From: an uncultured Opitutaceae bacterium
GTDB taxonomy: Bacteria > Verrucomicrobiota > Verrucomicrobiia > Opitutales > Opitutaceae
Assembly (NCBI GenBank): GCA_937902865.1
Contig: CALFNJ010000138.1
Span: 1-5,351, forward strand
Length of the DNA stretch: 5,351 nucleotides
Direction of reading: 5' to 3'
Made by a program: the position numbers and the translations under genes. Every line of letters starts with the position of its first letter. Positions within the stretch are counted from its first letter, which is position 1. The notes beneath the pieces were generated by a model. It ran no database searches and was not told the origin of the DNA. It saw only the letters and a list, made by a program, of their open reading frames with translations. Positions 1 through 5,351 of the stretch are shown here, piece after piece.

Positions 1-992
1 GAAATCGCATCCTTCCACATCGTGTCGGGATCGCTGCCGGAATTCACGTAGAGCAGGAACGGCCCGATGACCTTGGTCCAGGCCTCGCCCTGCGCGACGT
101 CGACCGAGCTGCCGCCGTAGTGGCTGCTGCGCCAGTAATTGAGGATGACGGGAGCGGTGATGCGGTTCGTGTCGCGGTGGCACATGAACTCGACCTTCGT
201 CGGGCCGCCGCTGAGGTACTCGACCGACGGATTGACGAGGAAGCAGCCGACGCCCTTGTCCTTGCTGACCCAGCCGAACGCGGGGTGCTCGAACTGCACG
301 GACGTGTAATTGTATTTGTTGTCGCCGTTGCGCTCGAGCTCCGGGCCGTAGAGCCCGTGGTGGTGCTCGTCGATCATCATGTAATCGAAGATGTCGCTCA
401 GCTTCATCCCGAAGCGCGCCTCGCCGAGCGTGGTCGAGCCGTAGGAGGCGGGATGATCGAACGTGCAGTAGGTGTAGACGCCCGGATCGCCGCGCCCGAG
501 GGTGTAGCGGATCTCGATGTCGGAGATGAACTCGCCGGTCCGCGCGCCCGGGCCCGTGCCCATCTTGCGGCCGTTGGAGATGCCCTTGACCGAGACCTCG
601 GCACGCTCGCCGTTGTTGGACTTCGGGTCGATGGTGATCTTCGGGATCGCCGCGCCGGTGCCGCGCACGCCCATGGCGTCGTGCGACCAGAACGCGTACT
701 GGTGATCGGTCATGCCGCGGTTGACGCCGTTGAGATTTTCACCCGGCGGATCCTTCTCGAGATCGGGCGAGCCATCGGGCTTCTCGAACGTGGCGAGCAT
801 CTCGATGCCCTTGTATTTGTACGACACCATGTCGCCGGAGTCCTTCGCGACGATCGCGGTGACGATGCCGTTATCGAGCGTGTACGTCGCCGCATCCTCG
901 CGGAGCGAAACCGCACCACGCTGAGCCCGGGCGGTGGAGAAAGCGGCCACGGAAACCAAACCGCAAAATGCAAAACGCAGCAGGGAATTCAT
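1..992 (-). CDS. Rhamnogalacturonan lyase, family PL4 (copy B, C-terminus missing)
   Basis: The first 330 residues are visible and the frame runs open off the left edge without a stop. The ATG at 992 follows a Shine-Dalgarno-like GAAAGGA with a 4-nt gap and begins a signal peptide (MNSLLRFAFCGLVSVAAF, with likely cleavage after ARA at residue 23), so secretion is expected. The visible part covers the PL4 catalytic beta-sandwich: EDAATYTLDNGIV, KGISNGRKMGTGPG, GEARFGMKLSDIFDYM, NKYNYTSVQFEHPAFGW, SVEYLSGGP, SSHYGG and GEAWTKVIGPF. It aligns along its whole visible length with the preceding gene's product, roughly two-thirds identical by eye and more so near the end. The expected fibronectin-like and CBM-like domains would lie outside the window. 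It is presumably exported to cut rhamnogalacturonan I like its neighbour, perhaps with a different chain-length or decoration preference; that difference is inference. The 121-bp gap before it contains a long hairpin that may uncouple its expression from the upstream genes. Confidence 0.9.
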   Translation of the reverse strand, partial: MNSLLRFAFCGLVSVAAFSTARAQRGAVSLREDAATYTLDNGIVTAIVAKDSGDMVSYKYKGIEMLATFEKPDGSPDLEKDPPGENLNGVNRGMTDHQYAFWSHDAMGVRGTGAAIPKITIDPKSNNGERAEVSVKGISNGRKMGTGPGARTGEFISDIEIRYTLGRGDPGVYTYCTFDHPASYGSTTLGEARFGMKLSDIFDYMMIDEHHHGLYGPELERNGDNKYNYTSVQFEHPAFGWVSKDKGVGCFLVNPSVEYLSGGPTKVEFMCHRDTNRITAPVILNYWRSSHYGGSSVDVAQGEAWTKVIGPFLLYVNSGSDPDTMWKDAI

Positions 993-996
993 AAAA

Positions 997-1003
997 TCCT
1001 TTC
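997..1003 (-). promoter_or_regulatory. Shine-Dalgarno-like site of PL4 copy B
   Basis: On the minus strand GAAAGGA lies four nucleotides (TTTT) before the ATG at 992. It supports this start, which also coincides with the signal peptide. The complete PL4 copy A has no comparable site. Confidence 0.6.
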
Positions 1004-1012
1004 AGAGGGATG

Positions 1013-1097
1013 GCCCACGGAACACACGGATGACACGGAAGGATCGGACCGATTTTCGGGCTCCGAATTTTCCGTGTCTTCCGTGTGTTCCGTGGGC
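1013..1097. repeat. Long inverted repeat (hairpin) with 9-bp-period arms
   Basis: Arms at 1013-1040 and 1070-1097 are 28-bp reverse complements with a single mismatch (T1031 against T1079). Inside them, after a 3-nt weak or unpaired step, TCGG (1044-1047) pairs with CCGA (1063-1066), leaving a loop of about 15 nt. Each arm is built from three near-copies of CACGGA(A/T) spaced every 9 bp. It fills most of the spacer between the two lyase genes. I recall similar CACGGAA-type palindromes, read in translation as SVSSVCSVG-like peptides, scattered through genomes of Verrucomicrobiota and other environmental bacteria, so a dispersed non-coding repeat is the likely nature. No T-run follows on either strand, so it is not a classical intrinsic terminator, though the RNA hairpin could stall transcription or protect the upstream mRNA end. 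Confidence 0.9.
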
Positions 1098-1113
1098 GAA
1101 CTTCAGTCGTTCG

Positions 1114-3258
1114 TTAGTTGTTGGCGGCGGTGCGCATCGACTCATCCAGCTCGAGGCGGAGGTAGTCGTAGATGATGCCACCGGTGACCGGCCCGGCGGG
1201 GACGGTCAGCGTGATCGTGTTGGTGCCGGCCTTGAGCATCTTGGCGTCGAAGCGGATTTCCCGCTCGTACCAGATGCCCTGGATGCCGTTGCCCATGCCG
1301 AAGGTGGCGTCGCCCGTGAGGCGACCCGCGTCACCGGCACCGCTGCCGTTGACGGCGACCTGCAGCGACTGGCTGCCGGTCGCGCAGATGGCGAGGCGCA
1401 GCGTCGCCGTGCCGCCGGCGGGAGCCTTGGCGAGGTCGAACGTGATCGTGCGCGGCGTCGCGGCGCCGACCGCGGTCGGGCCGAACAGTCCGCCGCCGCC
1501 GCCACGCCGGGCGCCGGCCGCGGGCGCGCCGCCGGCAGCCACCGGAGCGGGCGGAGGTGTGGCCGGGCGCGGAGCGGCCTGCGCCGCGGCGCGCTCAGCC
1601 GCCCAGGCGGCCTGCGCGTCGATCGACTTCTGGTCGGCGTGCGGGACGTGCTGGTAGTACCAGTCCTTCCGATAGTCGCTCTTGCCGATCACGTAGTTGA
1701 TGTCGTGCGGGAAGAGCGTGGCGTAGAGGAGCGGCATGCCGTCGTGGAAGTAATCGTCGCCCTTGAAGAACTCGGTGGCGGTGCGGTTGGGCACGCCGAT
1801 CTCCCAGATCTGCTTGCCGCGGCGGACCGGGGTCCAGGTGATCTTGCTCAGGTCAACGGTCTTGCCGGCCTCGACGGTGATCTCGGCCTGCGTGTACTCG
1901 CCGAGCACGCCGTCTGCGATCGCGTGCAGCGTGTAGGTGCCCGGGCGGACATTCGGAATGGTGAACCGGCCCTGGGCATCACCACGGGTCCAGAACTCGT
2001 AGTTCTTGGCGTCATTCTGCCAATCGACCATCTGGCGCGGGCCGTTCGCGTTGGGTCCGGGCGCCGGACCGGCCGGCATGTAGGCCGGATGCGCGAGACC
2101 GACGAGCAGGCGCGACATCTTCGCGCCGGCCATCTGCGGATCGACGAGCGCGAGCTGGCCCTTGACCGTGCCGCGCTGGTCGCGCGTCGGATAATCGACA
2201 CCCTTGACCCAGGCATACGGCCACTTGGCGCTCTCGCGGTCGACCTGCGCCAGCGCGTCCTTCCAGAGCGTTTGCGGATCGGAGCCGGAATTCATGTAGA
2301 TCAGGAACGGCCCAATGACCTTGGTCCAGTGTTCGCCCGCGGCGATGTTGAGCGACGAGCCGCCGTAGTGGCTGCTGCGCCAGTAATTCAGGACGGTGGG
2401 CGCGGCGACCTGGTTCGTGTCGCGGTGGCAGAGGAACTCGATCTTCATCGGGCCCGAGCTCATGTACTCCATCGACGGATTGACGATGAAGCAGGCGGTC
2501 TTCGTCGCCGTGCTGGCCCAGCCGAACGCGCGATGGTCGAACTGGTTCGTCGTATAGTCGTATTTATTCTCGTGGGCCTCTTTCGGGTAGAGCTTGTTCC
2601 GGTGCGGATTCTCGTCGACGAGCATCCAGTCAAACGTGTCGTTCAGCTTGAAGCAGAAGCGGGCCTCGGTGCTCATCGCCAGCGGGTACTGTGGCTGGTG
2701 CTCCCAGATCGAGTAAGTGTAGACGCCGGACTCGCCGCGTCCGAGCGCGTAGCGGATCTCGATGTCGACGGCCAGATTGCCCTGCGGATTCGAGCCCGGG
2801 CCGGTGCCCATCTTGCGGCCATTGGAGATGCCCTTGACCGAGACCTCGCCGCGTTCGCCGCCGTTCCTGGCGGGATCGATCGTGACGGTCGCGGTCGGCA
2901 GGCCGGTGTCGCGCGGCCCCATCGCGTCGTGCGACCAGAAGCCGTACTGGTGATCGTTGAACCCGCCGCCGCCGCCACGCGTGTTCTGGCCAGGCGGATC
3001 GATCTTCAGGTCGGGCATGCCGTCGGCGCCGTAGATCGTCGCCAGCATTTCAACGCCCTTGTACTTCAGCGACACGAGGTCGCCCGAACTCTTGTCGACC
3101 CGGGCCGCGACCAGTCCGTTGTCGAGCGTGTAAGCCGTGGCGTCTTCCTTGACGGTCACCGGCGCGGACGCCGCCGCGGCCGAGAGGCGTCCGGCGGGCG
3201 CAAAGCCGGCGACGGCGAGAACCGTGACGGCTGCGATTGTTTTCAGGGTAGCTTTCAT
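1114..3258 (-). CDS. Rhamnogalacturonan lyase, family PL4 (complete, copy A)
   Basis: A 714-residue secreted protein predicted to cleave the rhamnogalacturonan I backbone by beta-elimination (EC 4.2.2.23). The start at 3258 is chosen because it begins a signal peptide (MKATLK, then a hydrophobic stretch, with Ala-rich cleavage near residues 26-30); the frame is open further upstream but would bury this signal. Domains: a beta-sandwich catalytic region at about 35-345, with EARFCFKLNDTFDWM, NKYDYTTNQFDHRAFGW, a YMSSGP motif, SSHYGG and GEHWTKVIGPF; a fibronectin/carboxypeptidase-regulatory-like domain at about 360-470 with FWTRGDAQGRFTIPNVRPGTYTL; then a CBM-like domain from about 475 with GKQIWEIGVPNRTATEFFKGDDY, FPHDINYVIGKSD and DLAKAPAGGTATLRLAI. 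This three-domain order is that of PL4 lyases. A Pro/Ala/Gly-rich insertion occupies about 540-603. No Shine-Dalgarno is seen. It lies 55 bp after the hydrolase gene and is paralogous to the next gene. The family is secure; the exact catalytic Lys and His could not be assigned by eye. Confidence 0.92.
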   Translation of the reverse strand: MKATLKTIAAVTVLAVAGFAPAGRLSAAAASAPVTVKEDATAYTLDNGLVAARVDKSSGDLVSLKYKGVEMLATIYGADGMPDLKIDPPGQNTRGGGGGFNDHQYGFWSHDAMGPRDTGLPTATVTIDPARNGGERGEVSVKGISNGRKMGTGPGSNPQGNLAVDIEIRYALGRGESGVYTYSIWEHQPQYPLAMSTEARFCFKLNDTFDWMLVDENPHRNKLYPKEAHENKYDYTTNQFDHRAFGWASTATKTACFIVNPSMEYMSSGPMKIEFLCHRDTNQVAAPTVLNYWRSSHYGGSSLNIAAGEHWTKVIGPFLIYMNSGSDPQTLWKDALAQVDRESAKWPYAWVKGVDYPTRDQRGTVKGQLALVDPQMAGAKMSRLLVGLAHPAYMPAGPAPGPNANGPRQMVDWQNDAKNYEFWTRGDAQGRFTIPNVRPGTYTLHAIADGVLGEYTQAEITVEAGKTVDLSKITWTPVRRGKQIWEIGVPNRTATEFFKGDDYFHDGMPLLYATLFPHDINYVIGKSDYRKDWYYQHVPHADQKSIDAQAAWAAERAAAQAAPRPATPPPAPVAAGGAPAAGARRGGGGGLFGPTAVGAATPRTITFDLAKAPAGGTATLRLAICATGSQSLQVAVNGSGAGDAGRLTGDATFGMGNGIQGIWYEREIRFDAKMLKAGTNTITLTVPAGPVTGGIIYDYLRLELDESMRTAANN

Positions 3259-3313
3259 TGTCGTAAGGGGGGTCGGAAACGAGAGCGCTGCAGAGGGGAG
3301 AAAAAGGAACGCG
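3259..3313 (-). other. Short spacer between hydrolase and PL4 copy A, no Shine-Dalgarno
   Basis: The 55-bp gap, read on the minus strand, is pyrimidine-rich (TTCCTTTTTCTCCCC near its start, a C-run near its end) and ends in TTACGACA immediately before the ATG. No purine-rich ribosome site is visible within 20 nt of the start, and no strong hairpin or terminator was seen. The short spacing and shared direction suggest co-transcription of the hydrolase and lyase. Confidence 0.5.
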
Positions 3314-5351
3314 TCAGAAGTTCTGCCGCATCCATTGGATCGCGCGGTCCTGCGTCGCGGTGGGCAGGCGGGCGATGTCATTCGGAGCATCGAGGCTGAG
3401 CTTGGCCGAAGCGCCGTAGAGCGAGTAAACCTTGCGGGCCTGTTCGACCGCGGCGGCGACGTCGGCCGGCGTGGCCTCGCGGTCGAGCTGCGGCTGCACC
3501 ACGAGCACGGGCCGCGGCGCGATCATGCCGATGAGCTCGGAATAATCGTAGGGAATCTGCGCCTCGTGTCCCACGAAGAAGCCGAGCCGCGGCTCGATGC
3601 CGCGGGCCTCGCTGTAGCGACCGGTGCCGGACGTGCCCTTGTCGGGCGTGTCCGTGCGCATCGGGGTGAAGCCGGCGACGGCGACCACGCCCTTCACGCG
3701 CGGATCGAGCGCGGCGGTGTGGAGGCCGACCGCGGCGCCCAGCGTATAGCCGAAGAGCGAGATGTTGTTCGGATCGACGAGCGCGTCCTTCTGCAGCGCA
3801 TCGATCGCGCTGCGCGCGTCCTCGACCATGCGGCCGAGCTGCGACCAGTGCGGGTAACGATCGTAGAACGGCCCGATCTCGTTCATGCGGCTGCCGAAGC
3901 CGCACTGATCGTAGGCGAGCACCGCATAGCCGGCCTTCACGAGCGCGAGGATCGGATGGAGGTCGCGCCGATAGACCCACATGTAGCCGAGCGGATAGCT
4001 GTAGCCGTGCAGGAAGATGACCGTCGGCAGCTTGGTGTTCGCCGGCGTGTTGGCGGGATAATAGAAGTCGCCGCTGAGTCCGGAACCGAAGCGGAACTTG
4101 CGCGAATCCACCTGGTTCTTCTCGGGCTCGAGCCAGCCGAATTCCTGGCCGCCGCGTCCGATCACCCAGGCGGGCACATCGGGCAGAAGCTGGCCAGGAT
4201 TCCCCACCCCGCCCTTCGCAATCACCGTCGGCCCGGGAGCCGGACCGGCGCCAGCGCGTCCGGCAAAACCGCGGCCCGCGGGCGCGGGCGGAACCGGCGC
4301 GGCGTCGCCCAGCGCCCAGAGGACGTTGTCGCGGATCGCTGCCGTCTTTTTCTCCCAGTCCGCCGGCGTCGACACCGGCGCGCCGCCCGCGGAAGCGAGC
4401 AGGTCGGGATTCCCCTTCGGGAACTTGGAGAGATTCACGGCCTCGTGGCTCAGCTTGGTCCACTCGGCGAAATCCCAGTGATAGAGGAAATTGTTGGTCC
4501 AGGTCCGCGTCGAACGGCCGAACTGGATGTCGAGCCAGTCGAGACAGGCGTCGGTGTCGTTCGCGCCGTGGAAACCGGGCACGCGGAGAATGCCGATGCG
4601 GTCATGCTGGCCGAGCATGTCGTACACCTTGACGGCGGACTTGTAGGTCTGCTCGCTGCCCCAGGTGTTCGAGACCTCGTCGTTGAGGCCGTATTCCATC
4701 AGGATCGCGCGCGGGGCGATCATCGACACGAGCAGGTTCGCATCGATCGGGAGGCGATCCTCGCGACCGGAGAAGAAACGGAGTCGCGGGGCGAACCAGA
4801 GCGGAAACATGCGCGTGGTCGTCTCGATGCCCTCGCCCGTGCCGCGTTCGCCGGACAGGCGCCACGGCAGGATGCCGCCGACGCCCGTGCTGCCGGCGAC
4901 GACGGCGGCAATGCGGTCGTCCATCGCGGCGGCGATCGTGGCCATCTTGCCCTCGCGGGAGTAACCGGTGATCGCGATCCTGCCCTTGTCCACCTCGGGC
5001 AGCGTGAGGAGGTAGTCGACGACAAGCTGCGCGGTCCACGCGCGTTGGCCCATCGTCGCGAAATCGTAGTTGGGATAGAGCTGCGGCAGGTTCGACGTCT
5101 GGTCGACGCTGCCCGAGTAGCTGCAGGAAATGTAGCCGCGGCGCAGCAGCGAGGCGAAGCTCGCGCCGTTGATCAGCACGGGGAACGGACCGGGCCCGGG
5201 CGGCAGCGTGACCGTCACCTGGGTCGTGGCCTTGTGCTCGGGGCCGTACTCGAGGCGCACCGAGCGGGTGCGGTAGCCGTTGGTGGTGGACTCCTCGAGG
5301 ACGACGATGTTGTCCAGCTTCGGCTTGGGCGGCAGCGTGCCGATGTCGTAC
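3314..5351 (-). CDS. Tandem-domain alpha/beta-hydrolase, CE15 glucuronoyl-esterase-like (N-terminus missing)
   Basis: The frame is open to the window edge, so the start and any signal peptide lie outside; 679 codons including the stop are visible (numbering from the first whole codon). Two hydrolase halves are seen. Half 1 (about residues 30-280) has the nucleophile elbow GYSREGKMA with Ser131 (codon 4958-4960), then a GVGGILPWR stretch, LPIDANLLVSMIAPR, Asp224 in GLND and His261 in VPGFHG. GxSRxGK, GxGGxxxWR and LPxDxxxLxxxIAPR are the pattern I know from CE15 glucuronoyl esterases, which cleave the ester between glucuronic acid side chains and lignin alcohols. A Pro/Ala/Gly/Arg-rich linker spans about residues 350-375. 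Half 2 (about 435-678) has HGY, then GYTLG with Thr536 instead of Ser, IAPR again, and Asp623, but no obvious catalytic His. It precedes two PL4 lyases by 55 bp, so a pectin-linked ester substrate is plausible. CE7/CE19-like or other acyl esterase activity is an alternative. The hydrolase fold is secure; the substrate is inferred. Confidence 0.85.
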   Translation of the reverse strand, partial: YDIGTLPPKPKLDNIVVLEESTTNGYRTRSVRLEYGPEHKATTQVTVTLPPGPGPFPVLINGASFASLLRRGYISCSYSGSVDQTSNLPQLYPNYDFATMGQRAWTAQLVVDYLLTLPEVDKGRIAITGYSREGKMATIAAAMDDRIAAVVAGSTGVGGILPWRLSGERGTGEGIETTTRMFPLWFAPRLRFFSGREDRLPIDANLLVSMIAPRAILMEYGLNDEVSNTWGSEQTYKSAVKVYDMLGQHDRIGILRVPGFHGANDTDACLDWLDIQFGRSTRTWTNNFLYHWDFAEWTKLSHEAVNLSKFPKGNPDLLASAGGAPVSTPADWEKKTAAIRDNVLWALGDAAPVPPAPAGRGFAGRAGAGPAPGPTVIAKGGVGNPGQLLPDVPAWVIGRGGQEFGWLEPEKNQVDSRKFRFGSGLSGDFYYPANTPANTKLPTVIFLHGYSYPLGYMWVYRRDLHPILALVKAGYAVLAYDQCGFGSRMNEIGPFYDRYPHWSQLGRMVEDARSAIDALQKDALVDPNNISLFGYTLGAAVGLHTAALDPRVKGVVAVAGFTPMRTDTPDKGTSGTGRYSEARGIEPRLGFFVGHEAQIPYDYSELIGMIAPRPVLVVQPQLDREATPADVAAAVEQARKVYSLYGASAKLSLDAPNDIARLPTATQDRAIQWMRQNF

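Noticed and set aside
1..992. PL4 copy B as a truncated pseudogene
   Set aside because: The frame is intact up to the window edge with no stop or frameshift, so the missing C-terminus is due to the cut of the window.
1013..1097. Intrinsic terminator or CRISPR unit
   Set aside because: There is no T-run beside either arm, and the 9-bp repeats are too short and without spacers for a CRISPR array.
120..1175. 351-codon open frame on the plus strand
   Set aside because: It is antisense to PL4 copy B; its tail (HTDDTEGSDRF, SVSSVCSVG) is just the translated palindromic repeat.
3259..3390. Upstream start at 3390 for PL4 copy A
   Set aside because: It would overlap the end of the hydrolase gene and add 44 residues before a clear signal peptide that begins at 3258.
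934..3399. 821-codon open frame on the plus strand
   Set aside because: It lies antisense to the complete PL4 gene, its protein is Arg/Val/Asp/Ala-rich with no recognisable domain, and it runs through the palindrome; high G+C and codon bias create such mirror frames.
3378..4463. 361-codon minus-strand frame rich in Arg
   Set aside because: It is an out-of-frame shadow of the hydrolase gene, with Arg/Ala low-complexity composition and no domain.
5258..5260. GTG at 5260 as the start of the hydrolase
   Set aside because: The frame stays open to the window edge for 30 more codons with protein-like sequence (YDIGTLPPKPKLDNIVVLEE), so this is an internal Val.

Overview
The window holds three genes, all on the minus strand and read from right to left, with no credible gene on the plus strand. 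The first (right edge, N-terminus beyond the window) is a secreted-type double alpha/beta-hydrolase whose first half resembles CE15 glucuronoyl esterases. The second (middle, complete, 714 aa) and third (left edge, C-terminus beyond the window) are paralogous family PL4 rhamnogalacturonan lyases, each with an export signal. Spacers are only 55 and 121 bp, so the three probably form one operon for attacking plant cell-wall pectin (rhamnogalacturonan I), with the esterase removing or opening ester-linked decorations.

Base composition is high in G+C with strong codon bias. This, the tandem PL4 genes, the Gly/Ala/Pro/Arg-rich linkers, the CE15-type hydrolase and a dispersed-type hairpin repeat together suggest a polysaccharide-degrading Verrucomicrobiota bacterium, probably of the Opitutaceae type. 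That assignment is inferred from general resemblance; no phylogenetic marker is present.

Layout, in transcription order: 5351-3314, tandem hydrolase; 3313-3259, short spacer without a recognisable Shine-Dalgarno; 3258-1114, PL4 lyase copy A; 1113-993, spacer filled largely by an 85-bp inverted repeat whose arms are themselves built of a 9-bp-period repeat; 992-1, PL4 lyase copy B with a Shine-Dalgarno-like site.

The points most worth a second look are the hydrolase with two homologous halves, the second of which has Thr in place of the nucleophile Ser and no visible catalytic His; the structured repeat between the two lyases; and the low-complexity insertion in the C-terminal region of lyase A. 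No wholly new system is evident: this looks like a carbohydrate-utilisation locus with a few unusual details.
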